Source: an alpha proteobacterium L41A (GTDB lineage Bacteria > Pseudomonadota > Alphaproteobacteria > Caulobacterales > Caulobacteraceae). From it: a stretch of DNA of 64,000 nt. The first letter of the stretch is position 1. Every line of letters starts with the position of its first letter. The notes beneath the pieces are model-generated. The model did no database searches. It was not told where the DNA came from and saw only the letters and a program-made list of their open reading frames with translations. Both the position numbers and the translations under genes were made by a program. Shown here in pieces: positions 11,699 through 21,033 of the stretch. Location of the stretch: positions 1 to 64,000 of the forward strand of contig AMYY01000002.1 of NCBI GenBank assembly GCA_000335735.1, in the 5' to 3' direction.

Positions 11699-12932
11699 CG
11701 CGCCTCCCGCCGGTCTGGAACAGCGCGCCCCAATGCGCCCTCAACCCGATCAGGCACGCCACGACCACCGCCGCCTCGCCGATGATCCGCGCGCCCGCCA
11801 TGCCGACCGCGCCGAGGCCGGGCGCCAGCACCACCGCCGGCCCCAACGTCGCGACGCAGCCCAGCGCCACGATCAGGGCGAACCGTCCATCCATCCGCAG
11901 CGGGTTCATCAGATGCAGCCCCAGCACCTGGCTGACGGCCACCAGCGGCAGCACCCAGGCCAACAGACTCAGCACCTCGTCCGCGCCCGCAAACCCCGGC
12001 CCGAACAACAGTCTGATCAGAAGCGGCGCCGTCAGCGACAGCCCCGCCGCCAGCAGCACGAACGCCCCCGTCGATGCGGCCAGCGTCCACCGCGCCGTGC
12101 GAAACGCCGCCGCCTGATCCTGTCCCAGCAGTCCGGCGATCCGGGGCGCGATCAGACCGGCCAGCGGCCGCATCAGCGACCCGGACGCCGCGACCAGCCG
12201 GTCCGCCGCTCCGTAAAGCGCCGCCTGCGCCGGCCCGGCCAGCGCCGCGACGACCAGAACGCCCGCCCCCGTATAGGCGACGATCACCGCCCGACCGGCG
12301 AACAGCGGACCGCCCTGGATCAGGACGCGTCGCACAAAGCCCCGCTCCGGCGCTTGAACCCTCTGCCGTCGCAGCAACAGGATGCCGGTCGCGACCAAGC
12401 CGGCCCAGACGCCTCCCGCCTGGACGGCCATCACGCCGCCGACGCTCAAGTCGGGCAGCGCCAGAACGACGCCCGTCGCGGCCAGGGCGAAGCCAACCTC
12501 CAGCAGCGCCGCCGGACCTGGATCGCGAATACCCTGAAAGAACCACAGCAGGCCGGCCCCCTGCCCGATCCCCAGCACGACCGCCATGGCCACGACGCCG
12601 CTCGCGCCTTCCAGCACCGGATTCAAGGCCGCCAGACCGACGCCGACGGCAGCGGCGGGCAGGATCAGCACGCCGCGCATCGCCAGGGCTTGGCCCACCA
12701 GGGCACCGCGCCCTTCGACGGCTCCGGCGATGTCACGCGGCCCCGACAGCGACTGCCCGAAATCGACAACCACCGACACGACCAAGGCCACGGCGATGGC
12801 CGACGCGAACACCCCGAACCCTTCCAGCCCCAGGCGTCGCGTCAGAACCGGATAGAGCAGCAGCGGCGACACATAGCGGGCGACGTGCGCGCCATAGACC
12901 CAGCCCGCATCGGCCGCGCCCCGCGCCGACAT
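11682..12932 (-). CDS. Wzx-type polysaccharide flippase (MOP superfamily)
   Basis: A 416-residue membrane protein with about twelve transmembrane segments and the MOP-superfamily pattern (PLLLYPVLTRRLGLEGFGVFA near the N-terminus and LIRLLFGPGFAGA at about residue 315). Such proteins flip undecaprenyl-linked oligosaccharides across the inner membrane. ATG 12932 is chosen; a TTG at 12956 is in frame. It is the first gene of the five-gene reverse operon and overlaps glf by 17 bases. No initiating sugar-phosphate transferase or Wzz protein is seen nearby. Confidence 0.83.
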   Translation of the reverse strand: MSARGAADAGWVYGAHVARYVSPLLLYPVLTRRLGLEGFGVFASAIAVALVVSVVVDFGQSLSGPRDIAGAVEGRGALVGQALAMRGVLILPAAAVGVGLAALNPVLEGASGVVAMAVVLGIGQGAGLLWFFQGIRDPGPAALLEVGFALAATGVVLALPDLSVGGVMAVQAGGVWAGLVATGILLLRRQRVQAPERGFVRRVLIQGGPLFAGRAVIVAYTGAGVLVVAALAGPAQAALYGAADRLVAASGSLMRPLAGLIAPRIAGLLGQDQAAAFRTARWTLAASTGAFVLLAAGLSLTAPLLIRLLFGPGFAGADEVLSLLAWVLPLVAVSQVLGLHLMNPLRMDGRFALIVALGCVATLGPAVVLAPGLGAVGMAGARIIGEAAVVVACLIGLRAHWGALFQTGGRRDVPAI

Positions 12933-13035
12933 CAATCGGTGCCTGCCATCCCCCAACTGTCGCCCCCGCGATCAACCCAGACGGGAGCCATAACACGCTT
13001 AACGGTGTTCGCAAGCGCGGGCTCGCTTGCGCTGT

Positions 13036-13449
13036 TTAGCCGAAGCGACCCTCGGCCCAGCGCGCGGCGAAATATCCGCCGGTCGCCGACAGCGTGGTCA
13101 GCACCGTTCCCCACATCAGATCGATCACCGTCAGCTTGGTCTGCCACACCGACAGCGTCGCCTGATTGGTCAGGTCGTAGGTGGCGTAGGCGACGAAGCC
13201 CAGGGCCGCCCCGTTGATCGCCGCCCGCGTCCAGTTCCCTTCCTTCAGGGCCGGCGCGATCGCCAGGAACACGGTCCCGGCGATGGAGATCAGATAGAAG
13301 GCCACCGCCGCCTTCATGTCCGGCTTGTCGGCCATGATCGGCCCGATGACGGGCTTGTACAGCCGGTTCGTCATGGTGGTCAGCCAGACGAAATCGATGG
13401 CTGCAAAGGTCAGGCCGGCCCCGAGATAGGCCGCGACATATTTGATCAT
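13036..13449 (-). CDS. DUF2177 membrane protein
   Basis: A 137-residue protein with four transmembrane segments and the DUF2177 hallmarks FAAIDFVWL near the N-terminus, NGAALGFVAYATYDLTN in the middle and DLMWGTVLTTLSA near the end. Function is unknown. It lies 11 bases downstream of the CFA-synthase-like gene, an arrangement that I recall as recurrent in Caulobacterales and that suggests a role in membrane lipid modification. ATG 13449 is preceded by AGGGAGACGAGG. Confidence 0.85.
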   Translation of the reverse strand: MIKYVAAYLGAGLTFAAIDFVWLTTMTNRLYKPVIGPIMADKPDMKAAVAFYLISIAGTVFLAIAPALKEGNWTRAAINGAALGFVAYATYDLTNQATLSVWQTKLTVIDLMWGTVLTTLSATGGYFAARWAEGRFG

Positions 13450-13460
13450 CCTCGTCTCCC

Positions 13461-14486
13461 TTAAGCCGGCTTCAGTCGATAGTGGCTGACCGCCCAGGTG
13501 CGGCCCTCGTCGTTTCCGAACAGACCGGCCGTCGCCAGATAGAAGCGTCGCCAGCGACGGGTCCAAAGTTTGGCGTCGTCGCCATAGGTCTCACGCATCA
13601 ACACCGCGATACGCGCGGCGTTCCGGTCCATGTTCGCCAGCCAATCGTTGGCCGTCTTCGCATAGTGACCGCCGTTCCAGGTCCATTCCTGCTCGACCGC
13701 GAACAGGTCCGGAAACTGTCGGATCAGGCCGTGGCTGGGCATGACCCCGCCGGTGAAGAAATGCTGGGCGATGAAGTCGCCGCTGTCGGTATGGTCGAAC
13801 CGATAGGGCGCGTCGCGGTGCGTGAAGACGTGGATGAACATCCGCCCGTCCGGCGTCAGCCAGCGTCTTGCCTTGGTCAGCAGGGCGCGCCAGTTGGCCA
13901 TATGCTCGAACATCTCGACCGACACGATGCGGTCGAACCGCTGCTCGGTGTCGAAGGCGTTCATGTCCTGGGTGATGACCGTCAGATTGGTCAGGCCCCG
14001 CGCCGCCGCCTGCGCTTCGATATGGCCGCGCTGGCCGTGGCTGTTCGACACCGCCGTGATCTTCGCTTTGGGATAGGTCTCGGCCATCCACAGCGACAGC
14101 GAGCCCCAGCCGCAGCCCATCTCCAGAATCGTCTGACCGTCCTTCAGATCGGCATGGGCGCAGGTCTCGGCCAGCGCCGCCTCCTCCGCCTGATCCAGCG
14201 TCTCGCGGCCCGTGGGATAGAGGCAGCAGGAGTATTTCAGCCGCTTGCCCAGGCACAGCTGGAAGAACTCGGGCGGCAGTTCGTAATGCTGCTGGTTCGC
14301 CGCGTCGGTATGTTCGGCGATGGCGCGCTGGGCCATTTCACGCGCAAAAGCCGCCTCGTCGTGCGGCCCGTCGCGATCCAGACGCTTTCTGGCCTCCGTC
14401 ACCAGGCTGTCGATCGCCGGACGTGTCACGAAGTCTGGGAACGGCGCGTCCTGAAGCTGGCGAATGGCGACATTGGTCAGGTTCAT
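13461..14486 (-). CDS. cyclopropane-fatty-acyl-phospholipid synthase-like methyltransferase
   Basis: A 341-residue SAM-dependent methyltransferase of the CFA synthase family, which methylates double bonds of phospholipid acyl chains at the membrane. Motifs: LKYSCCLYPTG...TLDQAE before the SAM pocket, ILEMGCGWGSLSLW (SAM loop), VEMFEHM, and the C-terminal TWNGGHYAKTANDW and FYLATAGLFG. It lacks the long N-terminal domain of E. coli Cfa, as do the shorter CFA-like methyltransferases. Start ATG 14486 faces a 344-base divergent intergenic region. Confidence 0.85.
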   Translation of the reverse strand: MNLTNVAIRQLQDAPFPDFVTRPAIDSLVTEARKRLDRDGPHDEAAFAREMAQRAIAEHTDAANQQHYELPPEFFQLCLGKRLKYSCCLYPTGRETLDQAEEAALAETCAHADLKDGQTILEMGCGWGSLSLWMAETYPKAKITAVSNSHGQRGHIEAQAAARGLTNLTVITQDMNAFDTEQRFDRIVSVEMFEHMANWRALLTKARRWLTPDGRMFIHVFTHRDAPYRFDHTDSGDFIAQHFFTGGVMPSHGLIRQFPDLFAVEQEWTWNGGHYAKTANDWLANMDRNAARIAVLMRETYGDDAKLWTRRWRRFYLATAGLFGNDEGRTWAVSHYRLKPA

Positions 14487-14634
14487 CGGCGTCCTCGATC
14501 GTCGGATCTTGCTGCAGGCTTGACTGCAATACGACGCCTCGGCCCCGATGGATGCCTGATGGATATCTGACCCCCTTGAACACAACCCCAAGGATGCCGA
14601 CATCCGCCTCCCGCGACGACCGATTCCGACAATA

Positions 14635-14649
14635 GTGCACCAATTGCAC
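14635..14649. promoter_or_regulatory. inverted repeat GTGCA-N5-TGCAC
   Basis: The dyad GTGCACCAATTGCAC lies in the 344-base divergent region (14487-14830) between the CFA-like gene and scoA. Within it TGCACC also occurs twice as a direct repeat. It has the size of a transcription factor operator. No regulator is encoded nearby, so the factor is unknown. Confidence 0.35.
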
Positions 14650-14677
14650 CCTCTTTTTCGCACCGGGCTCGCCGTCG

Positions 14678-14730
14678 TTTCAGACGAATTAGACGAATTA
14701 GACTCTGTTTTTCGCCTTCACCGTCTGAAA
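14678..14730. promoter_or_regulatory. compound operator: direct repeats within an inverted repeat
   Basis: TTTCAGACG (14678-14686) is the exact inverse of CGTCTGAAA (14722-14730). Between the arms AGACGAATT occurs twice in tandem (14682-14690 and 14691-14699) followed by a third AGAC. The segment lies about 100 bases upstream of the scoA start in the otherwise gene-free stretch 14487-14830, in which I see no other feature except the dyad at 14635. Likely a protein-binding region for scoAB or the divergent gene. Confidence 0.4.
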
Positions 14731-14830
14731 TCGCCGCGTCGGATCGACGCCGCGTCTTGCCCCCCGCCCGCCCCCGCGTTAGGCGTGGTCAAAAGCCGAT
14801 ATTCATCAGGCAGTGAAAAAAGGGAGAGCG

Positions 14831-15556
14831 ATGGGAAAGATCTACGCTGACGTCACGTCCGCGCTGGAGGGCCTGACCTTCGACGGCATGACGGTCATGT
14901 CCGGGGGCTTCGGCTTGTGCGGCATCCCCGAGAACCTGATCGCCGCCCTGCGCGACAGCGGCGTCAAAGGCCTGACGGTCATCTCCAACAACGCCGGCGT
15001 CGACGGCTTCGGCCTGGGCCAACTGCTGGGCACCCGCCAGATCGCCAAGATGATCAGTTCTTACGTCGGTGAGAACAAGGAGTTCGAGCGCCAGTATCTG
15101 GCCGGCGAGCTGGAGTTGGAGTTCAACCCGCAAGGCACCCTGGCCGAGCGCATCCGCGCCGGCGGCGCGGGCATCCCCGCCTTCTTCACCGCCACCGGCG
15201 TCGGCACCCTGGTCGCCGAGGGCAAGGAAGTCCGCAACTTCAACGGCCGCGACTACGTCATGGAGACCGGCCTGGTCGCCGACCTGTCCATCGTCAAGGC
15301 CTGGAAGGCCGACGAGCGCGGCAACCTGGTGTTCCGCAAGACCGCCCGCAACTTCAACCCGATGATGGCCACGGCCGGCAAGGTCACGGTCGTCGAGGTC
15401 GAGGAGATCGTCCCCGTCGGTTCGCTGGATCCCGACCACATCCACACGCCCGGCGTCTATGTCGACCGCCTGGTCCAGACCGTGTCCGAAAAGCGCATCG
15501 AACAGCGCACCGTCCGTCAACGTGCCGCCGGCGCCGCCGCCGGATCGGAGGTCTGA
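14831..15556 (+). CDS. scoA: 3-oxoacid CoA-transferase subunit A
   Basis: Alpha subunit of succinyl-CoA:3-ketoacid CoA-transferase, which activates acetoacetate with succinyl-CoA in ketone-body and polyhydroxybutyrate use. The 241-residue protein has the [12 protein letters not shown] motif near the N-terminus, [29 protein letters not shown] and the C-terminal [13 protein letters not shown] 14831 is chosen because AAGGGAGAG precedes it; a GTG at 14813 is in frame but would overlap that ribosome binding site. scoB follows after 2 bases. Confidence 0.95.
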   Translation: MGKIYADVTSALEGLTFDGMTVMSGGFGLCGIPENLIAALRDSGVKGLTVISNNAGVDGFGLGQLLGTRQIAKMISSYVGENKEFERQYLAGELELEFNPQGTLAERIRAGGAGIPAFFTATGVGTLVAEGKEVRNFNGRDYVMETGLVADLSIVKAWKADERGNLVFRKTARNFNPMMATAGKVTVVEVEEIVPVGSLDPDHIHTPGVYVDRLVQTVSEKRIEQRTVRQRAAGAAAGSEV

Positions 15557-15558
15557 TC

Positions 15559-16215
15559 ATGCCCCGCACCCGCGAACAACTCGCCGAACGCGCCGCCCAG
15601 GAACTGCAGGACGGCTTCTATGTGAACCTGGGCATCGGCATCCCCACCCTGGTCGCCAACTACATCCCCGCCGGCATGACCGTGACCCTGCAATCCGAGA
15701 ACGGCATGCTCGGCATGGGCCCCTTCCCCTATGAAGGCGACGAGGACCCCGACCTGATCAACGCCGGCAAGCAGACGATCACCGAGATCCCGGAATCGTC
15801 GTACTTCTCCAGCGCCGACAGCTTCGCCATGATCCGTGGCGGCCATATCAACCTGTCGATCCTGGGTGCGATGGAAGTGGCCCAGAACGGCGACATCGCC
15901 AACTGGATGATCCCCGGCAAGCTGGTGAAGGGCATGGGCGGCGCCATGGACCTGGTCGCGGGCGTCAAGCGCGTGGTCGTGGTCATGGAGCACGCCAACA
16001 AGCACGGCCAGTCCAAGGTCCTGAAGGAATGTAGTCTGCCCCTGACCGGCACAGGCGTCGTCAGCCGCATCATCACCGACCTGGCCACCTTCGACGTCAA
16101 GCCCGACGGCGCGGGTCTCGAACTGATCGAACTGGCCGACGGCGTCACCCTCGACGAAGTCGCCGCCAAGACCGAGGCGGCCTACACCGTCGCACCGGGC
16201 TTGCAGGCCGCGTGA
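15559..16215 (+). CDS. scoB: 3-oxoacid CoA-transferase subunit B
   Basis: Beta subunit of the same heteromeric CoA-transferase, 218 residues. The catalytic glutamate that forms the CoA thioester is in [10 protein letters not shown] (about residue 47). Also seen are [30 protein letters not shown] and [10 protein letters not shown]. It is separated from scoA by 2 bases and surely cotranscribed. Confidence 0.96.
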   Translation: MPRTREQLAERAAQELQDGFYVNLGIGIPTLVANYIPAGMTVTLQSENGMLGMGPFPYEGDEDPDLINAGKQTITEIPESSYFSSADSFAMIRGGHINLSILGAMEVAQNGDIANWMIPGKLVKGMGGAMDLVAGVKRVVVVMEHANKHGQSKVLKECSLPLTGTGVVSRIITDLATFDVKPDGAGLELIELADGVTLDEVAAKTEAAYTVAPGLQAA

Positions 16216-16222
16216 TAAATCT

Positions 16223-16250
16223 GCGCCGCTCTGGTCTACCGGGGCGGCGC
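16223..16250. terminator. GC-rich hairpin between scoB and the convergent membrane gene
   Basis: GCGCCGC (16223-16229) pairs with GCGGCGC (16244-16250). It lies just after the scoB stop and includes the end of the reverse gene. No U-run follows on either strand, so the terminator role is tentative. Confidence 0.35.
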
Positions 16251-17015
16251 GGGCTCCAGCCGGCGATAGGCCGCGCCCACAAAGGCCATCGTCAGCGGAA
16301 CCTGCAAGCCTGTCAGCACGACGACGAAGACGATCCAGCCGGCCGTGCCCGACAGCAGCCCCGCGCCCCACAACAACACCAGCGCGATCTTCGGCGCGGA
16401 CGTAACGACAAGCCCGACCAGCAGGGGCAAGAAGCCGCCGCGCGCGATGCTCATGCTCTGCAGCGACACCATCTGCCCGCGCCCGACCGTCGCCGGCGCG
16501 AACAGGGACAGGCGCACCGCGAAGGCGATGACGGCGAACAGGGCGAAGGCCGTGACGACCGCCAGCAGGATCAGCTTCCACGCCGGCCCCACCGCGTTCC
16601 ACTGGCGCATCTCGATGGCCTGGGCGTTCAACTCGGCCATGCCGAACACCGCCAACAGGACCAGGGCCACGACCGACAGGATCATGGCGAGAAAGATGGC
16701 GCACAGCAGACCGGCGCACAGCAGCCGCCACTCCGGCCGCCCGAACTGCAACCCGACCGGCCCCAGGCCCAGCCGCCGCGCGGCGGCCAGATCGTCGGTG
16801 ATGGCGATGCGCCCCAGCGCGCCCGCCAGCAGCAGGGTCGAGGCCAGAGCGCACGCCGCCCAGATCAGGCCCGCTGGGCCCGCCGCCAGCGGCTTGAGGC
16901 TCCAGACCACGGCCACCAGCACGATCGCGCCGCTAGCCCCGCGCCACAGGCGAGGCAGGGTGCGGGCCGCCGCCGACAGCGTCTCGCCCAGCCGTAAACT
17001 CCGATGCTCGCTCAA
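16236..17015 (-). CDS. polytopic membrane protein of unknown function
   Basis: I do not recognise a family. The 259-residue protein has about six transmembrane helices arranged in pairs (about residues 25-65, 100-130, 150-175 and 200-245 in the mature numbering) joined by short loops, with no charged catalytic motif. TTG 17015 is preferred, with GGGGG 8-12 bases upstream; a GTG at 17066 is in frame but lies in the promoter region shared with the divergent trmFO. It may be a small integral membrane protein with an alphaproteobacterial distribution. Confidence 0.7.
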   Translation of the reverse strand: MSEHRSLRLGETLSAAARTLPRLWRGASGAIVLVAVVWSLKPLAAGPAGLIWAACALASTLLLAGALGRIAITDDLAAARRLGLGPVGLQFGRPEWRLLCAGLLCAIFLAMILSVVALVLLAVFGMAELNAQAIEMRQWNAVGPAWKLILLAVVTAFALFAVIAFAVRLSLFAPATVGRGQMVSLQSMSIARGGFLPLLVGLVVTSAPKIALVLLWGAGLLSGTAGWIVFVVVLTGLQVPLTMAFVGAAYRRLEPAPPR

Positions 17016-17091
17016 TCTATGCCCCCGATGACCGGCGGCGGATATAGCAGGGGGCCATGACACCACGCCACCCGCCCGCTAGAAGGCCGCG

Positions 17092-18489
17092 ATGAGCGCT
17101 TCCCCCTCTCCTTCCCCCATCCACGTCATCGGCGGCGGCCTGGCCGGCTCCGAGGCCGCCTGGCAGATCGCCCAGGCCGGCGTGCCCGTCATCCTGCACG
17201 AGATGCGCGGCGTGCCCGGCGTCAAGACCGACGCCCACCACACCGATGGCTTGGCCGAGCTGGTCTGCTCCAACTCCTTCCGCTCGGACGACTGGCAGTT
17301 CAATGCGGTCGGCCTGCTGCACGCCGAGATGCGGGCGCTGGATTCGGTCATCATGGCCTGCGGCGACATCAATCAGGTGCCAGCCGGCGGCGCCCTGGCC
17401 GTGGACCGCGACGCCTTCTCGCAAGCCGTAACCGCCAGACTGACCGCCCACCCCCTGGTCACCATCGTGCGCGAAGAGATCGCCGGCCTGCCGCCGCAGG
17501 AATGGGACAATGTCATCGTCGCCACCGGCCCCCTGACCTCCCCCGCCCTGGCCGACGCCATCCTGAAGGCGACGGGCGAAGAGTCCTTGAGCTTCTTCGA
17601 CGCCATCGCCCCCATCGTTCACGCTGATTCCATCGACTTCGACATCGCCTGGCGTCAGTCGCGCTATGACAAGGAAGGTCCGGGCGGCGACGCCGCCGCC
17701 TACGTCAACTGCCCGATGGACAAGGCCCAGTATGAGGCCTTCATCGACGCCCTGCTGAGCGGCCCGAAAGCTGAGTTCAAGGATTGGGAGCACGTTCCCT
17801 ATTTCGACGGCTGCCTGCCCATTGAGGTCATGGCCGAACGCGGTCGCGAAACCCTGCGGCACGGCCCGATGAAGCCGGTCGGCCTGACCAATCCGCGCGA
17901 CCCGCTGGTCAAGGCCTACGCCATCGTCCAGCTTCGCCAGGACAATGCGTTGGGCACCTTGTTCAACATGGTCGGCTTCCAGACCAAGCTGAAGCACGGG
18001 GCGCAGGCCGAGGTCTTCCGCATGATCCCCGGCCTCCAAAACGCCCAGTTTGCGCGGCTGGGCGGTTTGCACCGCAACACCTATCTGAACAGCCCCCAAC
18101 TGCTGGACAAGCAGCTGCAGCTGAAGGCCATGCCGCGCCTGCGTTTCGCGGGTCAGGTGACGGGCGTCGAGGGTTATGTCGAGAGCGCAGCCATGGGCCT
18201 GCTGACCGGCCGTCTCGCCGCCGCGCAAGCGCTCGGTCGCGACCTGGCCCCGCCGCCGCCCGAGACCGCCATGGGCGCCCTGGTCGAGCATATCACCGGC
18301 GGGCATCTGGCAGGATCGAAGTTCCAGCCGATGAACATCAACTACGGCCTGCTGCCGCCGCTTGAGGCGCCCAAGGTCGACGAGGCGGGCGTCAAGATTC
18401 CGCTGAAGGAACGCGGCCGGGCCAAGAAGCGGCTGATGAGCGTCCGGGCGATGGAAAGCCTGAAAGCTTGGCGCGACGCGGCGGCCTAG
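17092..18489 (+). CDS. trmFO: tRNA (uracil-54-C5)-methyltransferase, folate/FAD-dependent
   Basis: Makes ribothymidine at position 54 of tRNA using methylenetetrahydrofolate and FADH2 rather than SAM. The 465-residue protein has the FAD loop [13 protein letters not shown] at its N-terminus, the catalytic Cys in [10 protein letters not shown], the second active Cys in [11 protein letters not shown], and the C-terminal [22 protein letters not shown] 17092 fits the family start. Its TAG stop shares the CTAG tetranucleotide with the convergent VIT gene. Confidence 0.96.
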   Translation: MSASPSPSPIHVIGGGLAGSEAAWQIAQAGVPVILHEMRGVPGVKTDAHHTDGLAELVCSNSFRSDDWQFNAVGLLHAEMRALDSVIMACGDINQVPAGGALAVDRDAFSQAVTARLTAHPLVTIVREEIAGLPPQEWDNVIVATGPLTSPALADAILKATGEESLSFFDAIAPIVHADSIDFDIAWRQSRYDKEGPGGDAAAYVNCPMDKAQYEAFIDALLSGPKAEFKDWEHVPYFDGCLPIEVMAERGRETLRHGPMKPVGLTNPRDPLVKAYAIVQLRQDNALGTLFNMVGFQTKLKHGAQAEVFRMIPGLQNAQFARLGGLHRNTYLNSPQLLDKQLQLKAMPRLRFAGQVTGVEGYVESAAMGLLTGRLAAAQALGRDLAPPPPETAMGALVEHITGGHLAGSKFQPMNINYGLLPPLEAPKVDEAGVKIPLKERGRAKKRLMSVRAMESLKAWRDAAA

Positions 18490-19181
18490 ACCACCGTCCC
18501 GAACACCCGTCCGATCACGGCCGTGACCGCCATGGCCAGCACGCCCCAGAAGACGACGCGAACCACCGACCGGCCGATGTCGGCCCCGCCAGCCCGGGCG
18601 CCCAAGGCCCCCAGCGCGATCAAACCAGCGACGGCGCTGGCCGCGACCCAGATCAACAGGCCGCCGGTCGGGGCAAAGGCGACCGTCGCCAGGGGCAAGG
18701 CCGCGCCCGCGGCGAAGGTGGCGGCGGACGTCAACGCCGCCTGGACCGGCCGCGCCGTCGTGAAGCTGGAGATGCCCAATTCGTCGCGCGCATGGGCACC
18801 GAGCGAATCGTGCGCCATCAGCTGTTCAGCGACAGCCCGTGCCGTTTCGGGCAGAACGCCTCGTTCGACATAGATCGCCGGCAGTTCATCCCGTTCAGCC
18901 TCGGGCGCGGCGGCCAGTTCGGCGGCTTCCCGGGCCAGGTCGGCTTTTTCGGTGTCCGACTGAGAGCTGACGGACACATATTCACCGGCCGCCATGGACA
19001 TGGCGCCCGCGACCAGACCCGCCACCCCCGACACCAAAACCGCCGTTTTCGGGGCTCCGGACGCGGCAACGCCGACGATCAGGCTGGAGGTGGACAAAAG
19101 GCCGTCGTTGGCGCCCAGGACAGCGGCTCTCAGCCATCCGATACGGGCGATCAGATGACGTTCCAAATGGGTTCGCGACAC
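18486..19181 (-). CDS. VIT1/CCC1-family metal transporter
   Basis: A 231-residue membrane protein of the vacuolar iron transporter family, probably moving Fe2+ or Mn2+ out of the cytosol. It has five hydrophobic segments, with the family signatures [19 protein letters not shown] in the first and [24 protein letters not shown] after the second, followed by a hydrophilic metal-binding domain rich in Glu (about residues 75-120). Length is usual. The stop overlaps the trmFO stop in CTAG. Confidence 0.9.
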   Translation of the reverse strand: MSRTHLERHLIARIGWLRAAVLGANDGLLSTSSLIVGVAASGAPKTAVLVSGVAGLVAGAMSMAAGEYVSVSSQSDTEKADLAREAAELAAAPEAERDELPAIYVERGVLPETARAVAEQLMAHDSLGAHARDELGISSFTTARPVQAALTSAATFAAGAALPLATVAFAPTGGLLIWVAASAVAGLIALGALGARAGGADIGRSVVRVVFWGVLAMAVTAVIGRVFGTVV

Positions 19182-19261
19182 GGCGGCTCTCCACGCTGTT
19201 CGTCGCCACAGCAGCCCCTATCGAGGGCCGGCGCAAGCGCGATCTGAAGTCGGGCGCGACT

Positions 19262-19897
19262 TCAGATCCGGCCGCGCAGCACGGCCCAGAGCAGGCGCAG
19301 CCGCTTCAGCGGCTCCGGCTGGTCCGGATCGGTCAGGGCGGCGTGAGCCACGGCCGGAAATCCCTCCGGCGGAAGGCGTTTCAGCGCCCCATTGGCGGTG
19401 GATTTCAGGGACGCCGCCTCTTGGCGCCGGCCGGTCTGCGTCAGCCCCCAGACGCGGGCCACATCTGCAACGGCGGCGTCGTACCCCCGCCCTGCCAACA
19501 CACGCGTCGCGACCTGCATCGGCCCGACGTAGAAGGCGTCCAGATCGTGCGGCTGTTCGCGCACCCGGCCGATGTGGGCGTCGATCAGGGCGTCGAACGG
19601 CGCGCGGTCCAGGCCGTGGCGCGCGACAAGATCGGTCAGAGCCTCCAGCACCGGATGGCCCTTGCGCGGCACGCCGGCAAAGACGCCGTCCATCTGTTCC
19701 GCCCACCAAGTGTAGCGCATCTCGGCCAGGAGCGGCTGGGTCACGCGCGTGGGTATGGTCATCAGCTCGGCTTCGAAGGCGTAGAGCGTGATCAGGTCGG
19801 CACGGGCGCGGTCATCCGCGACCAGGCGGCTGGACAGCCAGCGGTCGAGGTCGGCGGTGCGGACCTGTTGGTCGAGCGTATCCGCGGTCTCGGTCAA
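19262..19897 (-). CDS. squalene/phytoene synthase-like protein, probable NDUFAF6-type pseudoenzyme
   Basis: A 211-residue member of the squalene/phytoene synthase fold, shorter than true synthases (about 280-350). The segment LYAFEAELMTIPTRVTQPLL...MRYTWW aligns with the family core, but the first Asp-rich metal motif DXXXD is not seen in its usual place and the second motif is also absent. This pattern matches the mitochondrial complex I assembly factor NDUFAF6 better than an isoprenoid synthase. TTG 19897 overlaps the polyprenyl synthase stop by 4 bases. Confidence 0.7.
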   Translation of the reverse strand: MTETADTLDQQVRTADLDRWLSSRLVADDRARADLITLYAFEAELMTIPTRVTQPLLAEMRYTWWAEQMDGVFAGVPRKGHPVLEALTDLVARHGLDRAPFDALIDAHIGRVREQPHDLDAFYVGPMQVATRVLAGRGYDAAVADVARVWGLTQTGRRQEAASLKSTANGALKRLPPEGFPAVAHAALTDPDQPEPLKRLRLLWAVLRGRI

Positions 19898-20910
19898 GCG
19901 GCGCGCGACACCGCGAAATCGGCGAGGTCTTCCAGCGCGGCGCGCCAGTCGCTAGACGGCAGGACCGACAGAGCCGCCTTCGCCTGATCGGCATAGTCGC
20001 CGGCCAGGTCCAGGGTCGCGCCGATGGCGCCCGAGCCGATGATCAGTTCACGGGCGCGGGTGAAGTCTTCGGGCGTCCGCTCGCCCTTGGTCACGGTGCG
20101 CTCCCAAAAGGCTTCCTCGCGGCCGCGGGTGCGGGCGACGGCCAGAAGCAGCGGCAGGGTCGCCTTGCCCTCGTTGAAATCGTCGCCGGCGTTCTTGCCC
20201 AAAGCCTCGGCAGTCGCGCCGTAGTCCAGAGCGTCGTCGGCGAGTTGGAAGGCGATGCCCAGCGCCATGCCGTAATCGCGCAAAGCCTTGATCGCGGCCG
20301 GATCGGCGCCGGCGCCCACCGCGCCGGCCTCGGCGGCGGCGGCGAACAGTTCTGCGGTCTTGGCCGAGATGATCTGCAGATAGGTGGCCTGGTCCAAATT
20401 CAGGTCGTGGGCGCGCGTCAGCTGCAGCACCTCGCCCTCGGAGATCACGCGCGAAGCCTCGGCCAGAATGCCCAGGGCGCGCATCGAATCCGTCTCGACC
20501 ATCAGTTCGAAAGCGCGGGCGAACAGAAAGTCGCCAACCAGGACGCTGGTGGGAGCGCCCCAGATCAGGTGGGCCGCGACCTTGCCGCGACGCAGCTCCG
20601 ACGCATCGACGATGTCGTCATGCAACAGGGTGGCGGTGTGGATGAACTCGACCGCAGCGGCCAGCTTGCGCGGCGCGACGATGTCGTCCATCGCGCCCAC
20701 GGCGCGCGCCGCGGCGACGGTCATCAGGGGACGCAGACGCTTTCCGCCCGCCGACACCAGATGCTCGGCCAGTTTCGGAATGATCGGCACGTCCGACTGC
20801 ATCCGATCCAGGATCAGGGCGTCCACGGCCGCCATATCGACCTCAGCCAGCCGGACAAGGGCGTTGACGTCCCCCTTCGGGCGGTGAGCGGCGGCGATGG
20901 CGACGTCCAA
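19894..20910 (-). CDS. ispB: polyprenyl diphosphate synthase (octa/decaprenyl type)
   Basis: Extends farnesyl diphosphate with isopentenyl diphosphate to the long side chain of ubiquinone. The 338-residue all-helical trans-prenyltransferase has GGKRLRP, the first Asp-rich motif LHDDIVD (about residue 100), KTAELFAAA, and the second motif FQLADDALDY (about residue 225). The start is TTG 20910. Chain length cannot be set from sequence; ubiquinone-10 is usual in this order. It is coupled to the downstream NDUFAF6-like gene, which fits a shared respiratory role. Confidence 0.9.
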   Translation of the reverse strand: MDVAIAAAHRPKGDVNALVRLAEVDMAAVDALILDRMQSDVPIIPKLAEHLVSAGGKRLRPLMTVAAARAVGAMDDIVAPRKLAAAVEFIHTATLLHDDIVDASELRRGKVAAHLIWGAPTSVLVGDFLFARAFELMVETDSMRALGILAEASRVISEGEVLQLTRAHDLNLDQATYLQIISAKTAELFAAAAEAGAVGAGADPAAIKALRDYGMALGIAFQLADDALDYGATAEALGKNAGDDFNEGKATLPLLLAVARTRGREEAFWERTVTKGERTPEDFTRARELIIGSGAIGATLDLAGDYADQAKAALSVLPSSDWRAALEDLADFAVSRAA

Positions 20911-21033
20911 ACGAATACTCTTTCACTGGCGCGGCGGGCCGCGGGAATGGCTTTTTGCGGCCGGGCCGGCTTGCCCCCGCGAGTTGCGGCGCACAATGAT
21001 GTTCGACCCCTTGAGGGTCAAGGAGATTGAGGC

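Noticed and set aside
19262-20910. Carotenoid biosynthesis cluster
   Set aside because: No phytoene desaturase or cyclase is nearby, the synthase-like protein is short and appears to lack the metal motifs, and its partner is a long-chain polyprenyl synthase.
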